From positions 13,224,001 to 13,288,000 of the forward strand of contig CM055613.1 in NCBI GenBank assembly GCA_029379385.1: a stretch of DNA of 64,000 nucleotides. The letters are read 5' to 3'. Position 1 is the stretch's first letter. Each line of letters begins with the position of its first letter. Of this stretch, positions 1-14,038 are shown in pieces. Under the pieces are notes generated by a model. That model saw only the letters and a program-made list of their open reading frames with translations. It had not been told where the DNA came from and did no database searches. Origin of the DNA: Quillaja saponaria (Eukaryota > Streptophyta > Magnoliopsida > Fabales > Quillajaceae). The translations under genes and the position numbers were made by a program.

Positions 1-3000
1 TAAACCTGCCAATGCAGATAAATTGGCTGAGGTTCGTCCCCACCGCAATGGTGCAAGACAGGATGATGAACATCTGCAGAAAAGGAGGAGCAGCTAATTA
101 GTTTATAGTCATTACAATAGATGACAGAAAAGAAAGAAAGGAAAAAGGAAAAATGTATACAACCATACATGTGTTCAACCTCTACAAATAAGAGGCATCC
201 TTACATGCCACTTGAAAACAGCATAAGAATACAACTATAACTGTGAACGTATAAGGATTAAGGACCATTGGTTGCACAGTTTCGAAGAGATTCTCTCCAT
301 TTCGAGGAACATCTGTTATGCATGTGACAAAGCTCAAGATATTCATGCACAAATATGCTCACAATAAATATGACAATGAAGGATATTTGCATGTACACCA
401 CAGCTTGCATGGAAGAGCACATCTAAATATATGGCCTGTTTACGCATCTCTTCTATGTTTTTGTAGATATTATGTATAGGTATACACTAATAGTCTTTTT
501 TCTAATGGCAAATGGGACATGTCACTTAAGTAGGCTCAAGTAAGATCTATTTCTTCTTTTCATGTCCTTTCTCTTCTTTTAAAGAATAATAAGGCTCAGG
601 CAACACAAATAGGCAAAGAAATCAGTCAACCATCCTGGCAGTATCATGAGTCATAAAGAACACAAACAGATGATATATGTGCATGTGCAAGATGGAGGGG
701 GGAAGGAGCTGTCTATAGAAAAGGCACTATGCCACTATCACTACAGAAATTAAGTAGAATCTTGAATCTCCATATATACCATATGAAATCCAAAACAGTA
801 ATATCTTTCTATATAAAATATGACAGCAGATTATGATAGGTTCCTTGTAACAAGAACTTGTTATTGTGTGCAACATCAAAACTATATAGAGCAGACTGCC
901 CATTTCCTCTATTAGATAGACAGCTTCTAAGTTGCTATCATCTAGTATCAAGCACTACTGACAAAGACAAATTTTCATGCCATAGTATGCATGCTAAGCA
1001 TGGAGATTGCAAAAGATCATTTCAAAAATGCCATCCTGAAAAGTGCCAACAATTCTATGCATATCCAGTGAGAAATCACATGTAAATTGAGAATTTGAGA
1101 TTATGAGTTATATTTAATATTTTTTCCTGCCAAAGGTGAAACTGGCTTCATTTAGTCCACAGCGGGTGGGTTCTTCTTCATTTCTCTGCTTGGGGAGGGG
1201 GAAGGAAAGATAATACAGATCAGGTAGCATAGTGTAAATCAAAAGAAGCCATCCCGGGCTAACCCAGTCCAATATCCTCCCAAAATTGGTCAACCTGATA
1301 CATCATAACCTTAAAGTTGATCTATTAACTAAACAGATCAGACAATTCCCACAATTTAACAGCTCCTAGGACATATCAAAATAATAGGAAGGGTCTATAT
1401 ATTGCTGTATGTCATGACTGTTGTTTGGCAAAAGCCTAAAACTTAGCAATTAAGATAAACATGTAAACCATCTGGCAACAGCCAATGACGGTACCCAAAA
1501 AAAAAAAAAAAAAAAAACAGAAAAAACGAAACAAAAGTAATTGGTAACAAGTAGCTTGAGTTTGTTCCAGGATATGTTTCTTCCTTTGTAAAGAGCAAAT
1601 CATTAATTGCCTCCCATTTTCATTTGACCAGGAAATTCTGAGAAATGTGGAAAACAAACACTTTTACTTCTTACAAGAGATAAAGAACTACCAGAAGGAT
1701 GACAAGGGCACATTGGGTACAGGTTTATGGGTTACAAAGCAATCTTAGACCTTGGTTTATTCTTTACTGTGTTGGTCAAACCCTTGGCCACATATGACCA
1801 GAGTCTTCTCACTTCATGTTATTCAGTGATACAATTGAAGTCATTCCAGCCATAGAGATATGGCAGCCCATCATAATGGCAGCCCATCATAACAGAACAA
1901 GAGTAGTTTCTCACAAGAGTATATGGTGGTCAAAATTCAACCAACTAAATAACTAACATCCATGCAACTAAAGCACTAGCTGCACAATCATGAAGTAAAG
2001 CAAATAATAAGTGCAGGACTGTAGAAGACAAACAGTACTTGCTCATATGTGGATGCAAGATATTAAATAAAAAAGTAAACCTCATCATATAAACTAATAT
2101 GCATCTCCACATCAGTAGAGAACCTACCACAGATGTCAAACCATAGTCATAGGCATCAACTCGTTTATTTGTCAACCAGTAGTCCATAAAGGGACCCAAT
2201 ACCAACAGTGATGCTGCCTGTGCTGGTGCTGTATGCCCCAATAAATTAAAGGATCCTAGAGAATACTTCCTCTGAAGAAAATGTACATACTGCACAAAAA
2301 TGTAAAACAGCAGTGTCATATAATCTAGATCATGGACAAATATTTCTAGCATGCACATATATTGTGTGGGTATGTGCAACAGAGCGCATTGTATGGAGAG
2401 AATAGGGGATGGGGGGTATATGTGAGAGAAAGAATAAAGCAACCTATATGAGTCTCTTATTTACAAAAGCACATTCAAGAATACTTCAGCATTTCAACCT
2501 TTAAAAGGAAAAAACTGTCGCAGGCTTCCCAATGTAAAGTATAAACAAATTGTAAACTAATCTCAATTTGTATTTACTGCTTGTATGTGAATGCTACAAA
2601 CAATTATGATGTGATCAACCTGAAACCAAAACATGGCTAATTCCAGAACTTCCTTTATGAACCCAATTCAATTTAATCTGACGCAATCTCCAACATTACA
2701 GGTTCAATAAATGGTTACTTACATACTGCTGCAGTGCGGTGCTCCAAACTGCCACCAGAGCAGCTATAAAACCCTTCGCATTGACACTCACATCAGTAAC
2801 TGTACAGACCCCAACACCAAGAAGGACCAGTGTAATGCTAAGCTTTGTGTCCCTTGAGTATCGAACCTTGTCCAATACAACTTCCAGAAAACAAGATACT
2901 GGGATCATACTCAGCTTCGCAATCTGACAGTTTAATTTAAAAGGCAACAATATATTGAAATATCTGAATTGTTTATCACAAAACAAAAAAAATGAATCAA

Positions 3001-4172
3001 TAGCTTACAAAAATTTACCTGATAGAATCCAACAGAGTTCCACATTAAACTCACATTCATTCCAACAATGGAGAAATTTGCAAATAAAACAAATTTCAGA
3101 AGATCAGATAATGGAAGCTGAGAGGCCTGGATATATCCAAGCCACCTAAGAACAGCAGTCAACAAGGTTGTCGTGGCGAAATGAAGGCCAGTTAAAGTCG
3201 TAGCTGCATAAAGAATTGTATGAAACACAATATCAGGAGAGATACACTCATACACATAGAAATGCAATTTTTCAGTTTACATCATAAGCAACAAGATATT
3301 GACTCTTTTTCAACAATCTAGTTGTAGATAAGTTCTTTACTTAATCAACTATATAATTCTCTCATGTTATGGCTATCTTATATAGAAGATACAAAATGCC
3401 ATAAATCCTTGTCAAAATCACAAAAAAAGAAAAGAAAAAAAAAGTGAGGTATGACCTTAGGTTTCTCTAAGGCCTTTCTTCAGGGTCATATTGCTTAGTA
3501 TGAATCTATAACCTCTGAGCCACATAGACAGGTTAGTTGAGTAATATCAATAAATCAAATCGTGTTAAGTATGCCAATGCATGGCAGGACATATGGAAGT
3601 TGTGTCCATGTCACCTTTCTCCTAAATTGTATCCTTTGATCACTTAAAGCTCCCTACACTCATCCATTTCATAAATCCATCCCTAATTCTTTAGATGATG
3701 CAAATAATCTCTCCATTCAATTTTTTTATCCATTTTTTCTTTGTCTTGTATAGTTAGCTAAGATAAACTTGTACTCGAAGGTCATCCAATCAAAGTTTCT
3801 GAACTTGTGGAATAATAATAAAGAGATTAAAATGACACAGAAACCTATGCCAAAAATCGTATTATAAATAGCAGCTATGAGTTTACATCTCCCTTTCTAA
3901 CATTTTTACTAGTTACACAATAAAAGGACATCACCAGATGATGGACAATTTATCCAAATTCTGATAATAACTAAGAAATTCAGTTTTCTATATTTTAGAT
4001 AATTGAATCAAAATCATGAATTTGAAATTCATAAGGCCATACCAAAAGTAAAACCGTGTGAGGCCATCAGGGCTTTATTCACAATTATTATTCCGACAGA
4101 TGTGACAACGTTGAACATCCATGAGGCTGCATCAAGGGCTGCCTTCTTGTCAGCCTTGCTTGAAGGAGCCAT
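1..4172 (-). CDS. UXT: UDP-xylose transporter (UXT family), C-terminus beyond the window
   Basis: Golgi/ER nucleotide-sugar antiporter of the triose-phosphate/nucleotide-sugar translocator family. UXT proteins carry UDP-xylose into the Golgi lumen for xylan and xyloglucan synthesis. Read on the minus strand, the coding exons are 4172-4043, 3203-3019, 2923-2723, 2289-2128 and 73-1, with consistent phases. The start ATG opens with [18 protein letters not shown]. Typical UXT strings follow: [19 protein letters not shown], then [19 protein letters not shown], then [15 protein letters not shown], then [17 protein letters not shown]. Multiple membrane segments are evident. A 5' UTR exon near 5251-5330 is joined by a UTR intron with donor GTAAAA at 5250. 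The last in-window intron (2127-74) is about 2 kb. The final exon is cut by the window edge, so about 225 codons are seen; Arabidopsis UXTs have roughly 350. I see no frame break. Confidence 0.93.
1860..1891. repeat. 16-bp unit duplicated in tandem
   Basis: The unit atggcagcccatcata occurs twice back to back inside the long last intron of the UXT gene. It is a small local duplication with no evident function. Confidence 0.7.
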
Positions 4173-6478
4173 GTTGAACTAACGCTTCAAACTTATCACT
4201 GTATGCTTAGTGCTCAGCAATCATGAAAAGAAACCCAGTTCGAATCTAAAACACGTTATTTTATCTGCATAGGTGAACAAGTTATCAGAGGAAGCAGAAA
4301 CTCAAGATAAAATGGAAAAGTATAACTATCAAACTGATGAACTTCAAAGATACATAGACAGTCTTATCACTACTCATTATCAATATTTAAATTAAGCAAT
4401 AAGCAAGTCCTAAATAATGTTTTAAGTCATAACATATATAATCAAGCTTGAGGAACCAAATAAATTTATTATGTTAACATGGAAACTTCAAAAGAATAAG
4501 GGATCAAATCCACCTTAGTTAATGAATGTTTTAGTCAATAGGTTGATGTAAACAGTTCCACAACCATGTCACTTGAAATTTTATCTACTATCTTGAAAAA
4601 TTACAAACAGATCAAGCTTTTTAAGTGAGACTCCAATGCTTTCCAAATGGCTACATTTAGTTTCTACTAAATCTAAACTTCTCCTCTGTTTCATCTGTAT
4701 ACTTAGTCATTAGTCAAAGAATAGTCATACTCCCTTGATTGACATTTCTTTCTGCTTTATTTCTGTAACATTTATACAAATTATCTCTATATAATTTCTT
4801 ATGAAAAAAAAAAAATGAAATACAATTATGCATAAGTGCTTGAATTTTACAATCGCACTTCTAAATTCCAATACTACAAAATCATCAATTACAAAATTCC
4901 ATTCAGACACATAAAATCGATGCCGGAATGCACTATTCACAAACAGATCCATCACTCTTTTTGTACCCACTACTTCACAGAATGACTAAGTTATCTAAAA
5001 TCTAAACCAGAAACAGAAAATAGAAAATGGGTACTAACTCACGCACAAGTTGAATCACAACCCGGATCCGCGATCCATCACCACCAATTACACACATTAA
5101 AAAGTAAAAGAAAAAAGAACGATAATTATAGATTTTTGACGGAATACAAATCTCAGAAAATAATATGCTAAATGAAATGAAACACCTACTGGTATATTTT
5201 CCCGGGAAAATACTTCGAAAGGAAAAACCAAAAGATTACAACAATTTTACCTTGGTCTCGGGAATCGCTCTGGCAATAGAGAAGGGTCAGAGAATGTTGA
5301 ATATTCAAGAATAGTTGCAGTGAAATTCAGGAACTCCGTGTTGGTCATAAAACAAAAGACTTGGACTGTTATAGAAAGAGAGAGAGAGAACCGTTTTGCA
5401 CTTACATTCTGTTTTTTTGATGACTTTGAAACTTTGATGAGCTCGAGCTTGTTTTGGGGATTTTTCTATTACTACTTCGCTTCTTTAATTTCTAAATCTA
5501 ATTAAGGCTGAGACTGTTTGGTTTGTGTCCACGTTCAGTGATCTAAGGGATCGTGGGGTGAAGGTGGGCAAGTGAAAGAAAGAGAAAGAAAAGCACATGG
5601 AAGTTTAGTGTGGTAAATCTACTGTTGTTAGAAATAGAAAACTTAGCTAATTTCATCATTTAACTCTTTGTTTATAATTTCTAGTACTAAAGTCTCAATG
5701 TGTAACCCACAAGATGTAATTTGAATGATGAAACATATTTAAATGAAGAGTTTATGCAATGTTAGGGTTAGAATTTGTACAAAAATATTTATATAACCAA
5801 AAAGTTACGAATCTAAATAGAATCAGGTTTACCCAAATAATATAAGAATACTCGTAAAAAACTAATCAAGCCTTATATATATATTTATTGTCACATTTCT
5901 TCTTTTATTTATTTATATTTATAATATTAGGTGTTATAATTGAAATATTTAAAATTAGTATCTAGCAATATCATTTCCAAAAGTTTGGAAAGTTAGTATA
6001 ATTATTAAGGGGTCCCTTCAATTTTGATCAAGTATTTGATGTGATAATTAGTAGCTCATTAGAAATGGAAAATAAGGTTAATGGGTTTTAAATGTGGTCC
6101 ATTTCCTTCTCTATTTTGAGTTTGTGCAGGTCATTTTAATAACAAGTTTCTTGTTATGGGAGAATTAATCCATGTTGTTTACACGAGTTTGTAGAGTTTA
6201 ACAACAGATTTCAGGAAAATAAATTGATTACTTGAGCAAGTGTGACATTTTCTTAGTGTTGTATGTTGATCGAACCTCATAGTTATAGTCTTAGAAAAAA
6301 AAAATGGACGGATTACTCAATTGTACATTGAGTAAAATAAAAGTAATATTATTAAAATAATCTTTTAATATTTTAGGCCAGAGTATGTTAACTTTTTCTA
6401 TTTATTTTACTATTATTTGTTGTTGAGTCAAAATTTGGTTTGATAATAGCATTTCAAGAATATCTCTTTTTTCTTACT

Positions 6479-6783
6479 TAGAATATATTACGGTTTATGA
6501 TTAATGATTTATTATTTATGTCTGATTATTATTCTTAGACTATAATCATTATGCTAGGTCAACTTATACAACCTAGATATACAAGTTTCCTCTTTAGAAT
6601 CAAATCATCACATTCTCATGAGCTTAATTAGGTTTTCTAAAAGTTTTTCATAAGGGGTTGCCATCTCCTTCTGCAATCTTGCAACCCATCAGCCTTCTTC
6701 TAGCCACTTACTTCTCTCTTTAATTTGAGCTTGCTCTTAGCTCCCCTTGTCTTACAATCCCAACCAAGTCGTCGTCTTCCTTT

Positions 6784-6829
<46 letters not shown>

Positions 6830-7280
6830 TCTTATATCTCTTCATACATACCTAAACACGTACTAGGATTGCACCTATCTAAATATGGCTTAACGAAACA
6901 CAATCCTCTTGCCTATTATACTTTGTCTCATACATATTTATAACTTTTTGTATGTCCTTGAGCACATATTCGGATTGCCTTAATAAGACGCCTCTAAACA
7001 TGGTTTAGGGAAGCATAATCCCTTTATCTATTATTATATGTCACACATACTCGAACAACCCTACGTGAGATGTACCATAAACATGGCTTAGGGAAGCACA
7101 ATCTCGCTACCTCACCTCACACATAAGCTAGAGTATATTACGACCTATGATTAATGGCTCGTGATTTATGCTTGATTATTGTACTTAGTCTTATACTAGA
7201 CTAGGTTTGTTATGCTAAGTCAACTTGTACAACCTATATAAATTTTATCTATGTAATTAAACCATCAAATTCTCATATAA
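6479..7280. mobile_element. Degenerate direct-repeat element, possibly an old LTR/TRIM remnant
   Basis: Two diverged segments of about 140 bp lie in direct orientation, at about 6479-6618 and 7128-7276. Both share the order agtatatta, cctatgattaatg, cttgattatt, then tatgctaagtcaactt with small differences, and both end near caaattctcat. Between them is a looser series of three related units built around ggcttagggaagcacaatc (about 6885, 7000 and 7085). Two terminal direct repeats round a short non-coding core resemble a decayed LTR or TRIM element. I could not define TG...CA ends or a primer-binding site, so the class is an inference. Confidence 0.45.
6786..6825. repeat. (AT)n microsatellite
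   Basis: About 20 uninterrupted AT units inside the degenerate repeat region. It is likely polymorphic. Confidence 0.95.
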
Positions 7281-8743
7281 TACAAAATTATCATTAGATT
7301 CAAGTTTCTTGATATATTTTGTAAATAAAAGTATTATATATTTTTGTTTGTTAAACATAATATCCTTATATTTTAGAAAATGTGCTCCTTTTATTAACTT
7401 CATAAATTTTAATCTCCTTGTGAAAGGCCATGAGAAATAATTCTCATAAATCTTTTAGTCACAACATAAATAATATACCTTTAACCAAACTAAAGAAATA
7501 ATTAAATAAAATATACATAAACTAGTATGAACACATCAGACTCTAAATTATACGATCTAATTTGGATATTAACATAACAGCTGCGAATTGAGATTGAGAC
7601 ACTTTGATTGCATAATGCCAACCGTTGAGAAAAGTAAATCTATTCATTTACATTTTACACTAGTTTTTTCCTTATTTATTTATTTATTTTCTATCATCCA
7701 CTTTAGACTTTAAGTGTCAATGAAGATAATATATATATATATATATTCTTTCTATTTTTCTTAAAACTCGCGGCTCTCATTAATTTTTTATGTTAAATGT
7801 TTAGAGCACCTCATTGGATCATGCAAGTTAAGTGTTCATTCATGAAATGTTGACTGTTTTTCAAGATGCCATGAAACAAGGAGGAAAAACAAAGGAGTAA
7901 GAAATTAAAATTTAGATTTGAATCCTCTCATGTGTTAGAGAAAAAAATGTTCAGTAAATGTGTTTTGAACTAAGTCATGCTAACTGTTGCTTCGCAGGAA
8001 CCAAAAAAACCACCCGTTAAACCGTTACTATTTGTCAACTATTTAATCAATAACTTTTTCTAAATGTTAATAAGATTATTGAGTAATATCTCTTTATTCG
8101 GTAAGAATTTGTGGCCACTACTCCTATATGCATTATAAAATTTCAAAATAAAATTGGGATTACTTTCAAGGTACTCACTGCAATTGATTGCCAAGTCCAA
8201 TCATGCGGTTCACTTTTTTTCTCTCAAAAATATATTTTATTGTAAAAAAAAAAAAAAAAAAAAACTTGGCCTTTGGCTTTAGAACATATCATTTTATTGT
8301 CTTTCTCTTGTTCTTGACGAACATGAGAGAACGAGATCCGAATCCTTAAAAACTACTTACATTTATGCAACTGCACACTAATATGATGTTTTTTTGTGTA
8401 TGTCTCATATCCAAACCTCCATTAAAATTTATATTATATTATATTTTATATTTGAACCTCTCACAAATAGATAAGTTATATTGTAAGAGAATTTTGTTTG
8501 CATAATAATTTATTCCATGCACATGATGATCGATTTATATTTACTGTAAAAAATAATTTTTATCCCACAAATCTTTTAATTTTAACGTGGATGACTTGTA
8601 AACTGACTTGGACATAGACTTCTAAATAATTGTATTATTTACTCCAATGATATTTAGGGCTCCAAATCTTCATCAAGGGATACAAATATTTGTGGGTAGG
8701 ACTAAATTATTTTCGTGATCTCTAAATTGGGAGGGACTAAAAA

Positions 8744-8785
8744 AAGAGCCCAAAACCATAATATAGGCCACAAGGCCCACAAACG
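8744..8785 (+). promoter_or_regulatory. Putative site II elements upstream of the TKI1-like gene
   Basis: The run contains gagcccaaaa, aggccacaaggcccac and related GGCCCA/AGCCCA cores. These match site II (TGGGCY), which is common upstream of plant genes active in dividing cells. It lies about 150 bases before the likely 5' UTR (about 8900-9020). Function is inferred from motif and position only. Confidence 0.45.
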
Positions 8786-10168
8786 AAGTAGGCATTCCGT
8801 TACTTAGCGGCGAGAACGTTAGCATTGCCGCACAGGCAGACGTTGCTCTCGAGCTGACATACTTTTTCCGTCAATTAACTTAAATACGTCCAAAACCTTC
8901 AGCCGTCCTCATTTCGCTTCCCGCCCAACACATTCTTCAAGCTCAAAATTTCCCTCTATTACTTTGCGTGTGTGATTCAGATACAGGACCTTTCATCTTC
9001 ATGACCTATCAAATCATTCAGGTTGAATGGAAGTTCTGCGATTTTTGTTTCTAATTCTGTAAATTTCATATATAATTCTTCTTTTTCGTGAAACAATTTT
9101 TCAATTTCAACTTTTTCGCACAATTACATTGTTTGATTTTATAATTCGACGATTTGACTCTCAATTCGAGAGGTTTAGTAAAATTTACGTGTTTAACTTG
9201 TTCGAATTAGTATTGTTTCTGTATATATCAGACCATGGGAGTCCTAGATTTTTTTTTTTGGGGGTGTTAGAGTTTTCATTCATGGTAATCAGATCGATGT
9301 AATTAAAATTAGGGTTTTGGTTGTAGAGAAGCTAAGTTGTTATGTTCGTTTCTTCGGTTTTTTATTTGATGACGTTCTTGTAGTTGCAATTTCAATTGTG
9401 TATGTGGAAGCAAACCTGGTGAAGCTTTTTGATTTGCAGAATTCTGAAATGTGAGACGGTGGGGCTCGTTATTTCGGTATAGCCTGAACATTATTTGGGG
9501 TTTCTGGAGATTTGGGACCTATTTGTTCTCTAGGATTTGGTCTGTCAGTCGGGTGTTGTTGGCATATCAGTAGTTTCGTGGTATTTCTATTACACAAGGA
9601 TGACCCTTTCTGAGTTATGAACTTCAATTCTGAAAATCTCGAAGGTCATATAATTGTATTTGGACATTTTTTCTTGTCTTCTACCTCCAAAGTTACTCTA
9701 CTGTAGAAAACAAGGTCCTGTGTAAATGTTCAACTGGCATATGATTGGTGGAGTGCTTGTTTTATTTACAGGTCTTTTGTCTTAGGGGTAATGACATAGA
9801 TGTTACTTGTTAGAATTCTACATTCATTGAAAGTTGAAGTTTTATATGACATATACTGTGTATGGAAGTATTATAATGTGAAATTGTGTCCTCTATGCCA
9901 TCTTTCTTTTCCCTTATGGTGCTCTTGACAATAGATATTAGTTCCCATTAAATTAGAAGCAAGCTCATCTTTCTTTTCCTTTTTTATGGTACTCTTTCTT
10001 GTATTTTGTTTTACTACTAAATTAGAAGCAACCAATTATGATATTGGTACAGTGAATTTTTGATAGTTGATATTCAATAGTATAGAAACTTATATTAAAA
10101 TTATTGTTTACTTAACAAGAAGGATAAATCAAAGGCAGTATTTGCTTTTCTGATTTTCAGTAACAACC

Positions 10169-12946
10169 ATGAACATTCCAAGCTGGAAAGACAGGAATGC
10201 TGTAAAACCTTCTACGAAGTGCAGTATAAACAGAGGAATAGGATCCACTGGAGTCAAGAAATCTACAAAGAGAACTGGCAGGCGAAGTTCTGGAGCAAGA
10301 GGTGCAATTAATTTGCTACTTGAATTTTTCATTGGGGTTTTAAACTTTCTCTTTATTTTGCATGAATGGGATTTTCTCTATATACCATATTCTTCAGTTG
10401 TTTTAAATTTTAAATATGATTAGACTTCCTTAGTGGTTTTTTTTGTACTTAATGGTATTTAGTTAACATTTTTTTTTTCAGGACAAGGTGAAAAATTATT
10501 TGACAGGAAAGATTATAATTTGACAGATTTTAAAGAACCTGGGAACTCCTGTCCAGTACTTCCAGACAGAGGTACATATTGTACAAAAACAACAGAATGG
10601 ATACCAGCACCTGAGCTTTGTTCACTTCTTCCCTCAGAGAAAATCAAGTTACAGCTTTTCCCAGTCGATGAATGCACTCGAATAAGATTGGAAAAAGTCA
10701 GTTCATTAATCTCAATGCTTTCAGACAAAGCAGAAATTTGTTATGTGTGCGTCAATATGAATCTATGTCTGTCTGTGTAAATTGGCAATCAATCTGACAT
10801 AATTCCTCTACAGGATGGACATAATCCATATTTGGAACTCACTCTTAAAGCTCGGAAGAAAATTTCTTCAGTGCTTAAGCACCTTGATAACAAGTGGGGA
10901 AGTTCAAGTGTTGCTCTTGGGGTGCCCATGCTTTTTCCATACAATACAGTGGAGAATCTATCTAGTTGCAGACAATGGACTTCGAATGACAGTGGCATAA
11001 GTGCAGGAGATGTCTATGCTGCTGTTGGTAGTCCCGCCATTTTTCGCTTGAGGTACAAAAACCTGATCACCTCCTCTTGTATTTGGAACTTTGTACACAG
11101 TTTTGACTTGATCTCCCTTACAAGGTATGGTTGGTTCTGTAACCCTGAAACCAAAACATGTGGTGTGCCTTCTATATCAACTACCATTGAGGATTGTCTA
11201 CAGTCTGAAGGAAGACAGAAAGGCTGTATCACTAATATGGAGAATAGATATGAGTGTGAAGCAGCTGATGCTGTTGAGGCTCAGAAAATTTATACTGTAC
11301 CAGTTGATTCCCAGGTAAAGAGAGTATTGGTGCAATTTTGTAGTTTCACAATTTCAAAAGTTTTTAGGAAATAATAGTGAATTTCCGGATGCATTTTATT
11401 GCTGGCATACACTTGCTTGTGTATGTACCTGGATTAAGCATATACAGAATCTAGTGAAGATATATATGCAGTATAAAATATTAAAACGATGATGCAGGTG
11501 TTCATTGATTCTATGGTTGGTTAATGCCTTTCTTTTTAGTTTATTTCATTGTGGCATTTGACAGGTTGGTAGATAACTCACAAATATTTGCAATAAGTAG
11601 TTGCCAAACCTGGCTTCATATATTATTTTAATGTCCTGAAATGTTATCATTTTGTCCTGACCAGGTTGATGAGCGAAAGTTAAATAATGATCTTGGACAA
11701 CCATCTGCGCTGTGGGTTGATAGTCTAACCAATATTAGTATTGGGAGCTTTCTGTCTGAATCATCCTTATTGGGAATGTTGAATAATTCTGATCCAAAAT
11801 CATATGGAAGCAATGCAAGCTTCCATACAAATCATTTTTTCTCTGATTCACTTGATGCAGTTCTTGCTGGCTTCACCAATAATGTTCAGGGTCCACGGCT
11901 ACCTACTGAAGGCTTGTGCTCGTCTATTTTGGATGCTGAAGAGACATGCCATGCATTTCCTCTTCAAAAGTTATCTTCCTCAGGAAAAGTTGGGCATGCT
12001 TTTGGTGGAAGGGCTTATTCTGGGGCCAGCTGCCAGGATGGTGGTCCCAAGTTATTGAAATTGCCAAATCTAGACAAGGTTTGTCAATCTTACTTTTGGG
12101 AGATTTTAACATTGCAATGTTAATTATTCCTCGTAGCCAAAGTCTGGAGTGGGAAAGCTCGCAATTATAATAGTACACTTTTAATATTTAGACCCACTTT
12201 TCCATTAACACCCCCCTCCCCCAAATAAAAGGATAATTAACTTTGTTAAAATGTTGATCCTGTATAACCATTGCAATCTAATTTCAACATATCCGTTTTG
12301 GTTTTGGTTGGAGGGTTTCAAATGAATTTCAGAAAAAGCTTTTAAGTTTCTTGATGTTTGGAATAACCTAACGTGATATGCTCTGATCCATAACCAACTG
12401 AATTAGGGTTGTTAAGGCATCAGTAGGTTATTCTATGGCCCATTTGACCTATTGTTGATATATAAGATGCTCACATAATAGTACATGTTGATATATCACC
12501 TCTGTGATGGGAATCTGACTTGGAATTTTGTAGGATTAAAATTCTTTTGTCTGTGTAAAATCCCTTAATGGTCTTGTTATTAATTTTGTTCAATTTTGCA
12601 ATTTATTATTTATGAATTAGAGTTTAGACTTCTGCTGTTGTTATAAAGGTTAACAGTCAAACTGGATTTCCACAAGATGATACTCATCAGGAGACCAAGA
12701 CAGACCTGTTGCTTTATTCACGAGCATATGATGATGAAAGAAGCCTTGGGTTGACTGGCATCACATGGGTACTTCAATTTATTTTCCAAAGTGTTTCATT
12801 GAATCTTCTGTGCTACACGAGATAACTAATCTGAATAAATCAACATCTGGATGCAGACTGACTCTTTGGGACCCTTTGATGGCATACCTCCGACCCAGAA
12901 GCTTATAGGTGGAGACAACGCCAGCGTCAGTGAATTTGTTAAGTAG
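10169..12946 (+). CDS. TKI1-like: TSL-kinase interacting protein 1-like protein, form without a Myb/SANT domain
   Basis: Homologue of the C-terminal part of TKI1, the nuclear partner of the TOUSLED Ser/Thr kinase. Coding exons are 10169-10301, 10482-10696, 10814-11052, 11125-11314, 11665-12078, 12649-12768 and 12857-12946, giving 466 aa with no frame break. A 5' UTR exon near 8900-9020 joins by a long UTR intron ending in the AG at 10160. Recognisable parts are a basic Arg/Lys/Ser-rich N-terminus (residues 1-45), then IKLQLFPVDECTRIRLEK, then HNPYLELTLKARKKISSVL, then PAIFRLRYGWF, and a C-terminus with TDSLGPFDGIPPTQKL. Arabidopsis TKI1 is longer (about 740 aa) and has a SANT domain; I find none here or in the upstream intron, so this is a short paralogue or a differently built locus. 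Molecular function is unknown beyond the kinase interaction known for the family. Confidence 0.75.
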
Positions 12947-14038
12947 CAGCATGGATGCGTTTGTTTGCCATGGTTACACCCTCTTGAAGATTACAGTATA
13001 TAGAAAAAAAAGGCTTATTTTTTTTATTTTGTGAATAAAAATTGATTGGGAAAAGGGCCAAAATGAGAAAAAGGGAGCTCTGCTGGAGACTTAATAGAAC
13101 AAAATTGTTGTAACTGCTGACTAATACAGTGAAGGAATCAGAGCGCCTATGTTATGTTAAATTGCCCTGAGCTTCCTGGATTCCTTATCATCATGTCACT
13201 TGTAACTTATTACTTGAAATCACCAAAAAAAAAATTCATAAACTTATTACCTATTTTAGCTATTTGGTCAGTGTTTCTCATGTTCAAGTGTAGTATATAA
13301 TATTCTTGGTTATGCTAGGGGAGCATGGGATTTGGGAAGGCCACACTGTTATGAGGAATGGAATGCAGAATTCTGGCATATGTCCCAGTTTACAACTGCT
13401 AGGTCATTGTTTGACGGTGTGATTACCAACGATTTTTGGGACCTGGCAGCTGCCAACTGATCACTTGCATTTGCTGAGGCAATCCATAGAATTGGACAAT
13501 GATTAGATCCTGTTCTTTTCCTCGAAGGAGATCAGTGGGAGAAAAAATATTTCAAACACAACGAATAAGTTTGAATTTCTTTTAAACTCAGAATAAATTG
13601 TTCAAAACTAATAGGCTCAGCATGGATAATGCACATTCTAATACTTCTCCCGTATGTGATTATATAACACATAATTTGTTAGCTGAGGCCCATGATGGAT
13701 TTTGATCTGTTACGTTCGCAACGTTGTTGATCATGGGGATAATACCAAAACCAGTTCTCCAATCTCCTCGCCAATCCTCATAGGCGGAGAAAACAGAGCT
13801 TTAGCTGACACCGTCTTCTTCTTTTCTAGCATAAATCCAAATCGTGCCGACCAGGAGGCGGCGATTATCCACATGTCGTTTTCAGCTCCTTTCCACGTTG
13901 TACTTGTGAAACCAAAATGGCTCCAACGTTTCTTACTTTCACATTTTTTTTTATTTTTTTTTTAATTCTTGATTCTTACATGGTTGATTTGTTATACAAT
14001 ATGTTTAGCTGTTATCGAAATTTGCAGTAGGAGACACA
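12947..14038. other. Intergenic region between TKI1-like gene and kinase locus
   Basis: It begins with the likely 3' UTR of the TKI1-like gene. The last 300 bases probably hold the promoter and 5' leader of the kinase. A short open frame at 13702-13965 has no recognisable protein content and ends in a T-rich tract. Confidence 0.6.

Larger units (their letters stand above)
5331..8880. other. Intergenic region between UXT and TKI1-like genes
   Basis: This stretch is AT-rich with no convincing coding signal. It holds a degenerate direct repeat of transposon type (6479-7280), an (AT)n microsatellite at 6786-6825, a shorter (TA)n at about 7728-7745 and an A20 tract near 8246. The short open frames seen here run through microsatellite or have no recognisable protein content. 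The last 150 bases probably hold the promoter of the gene to the right. Confidence 0.7.
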
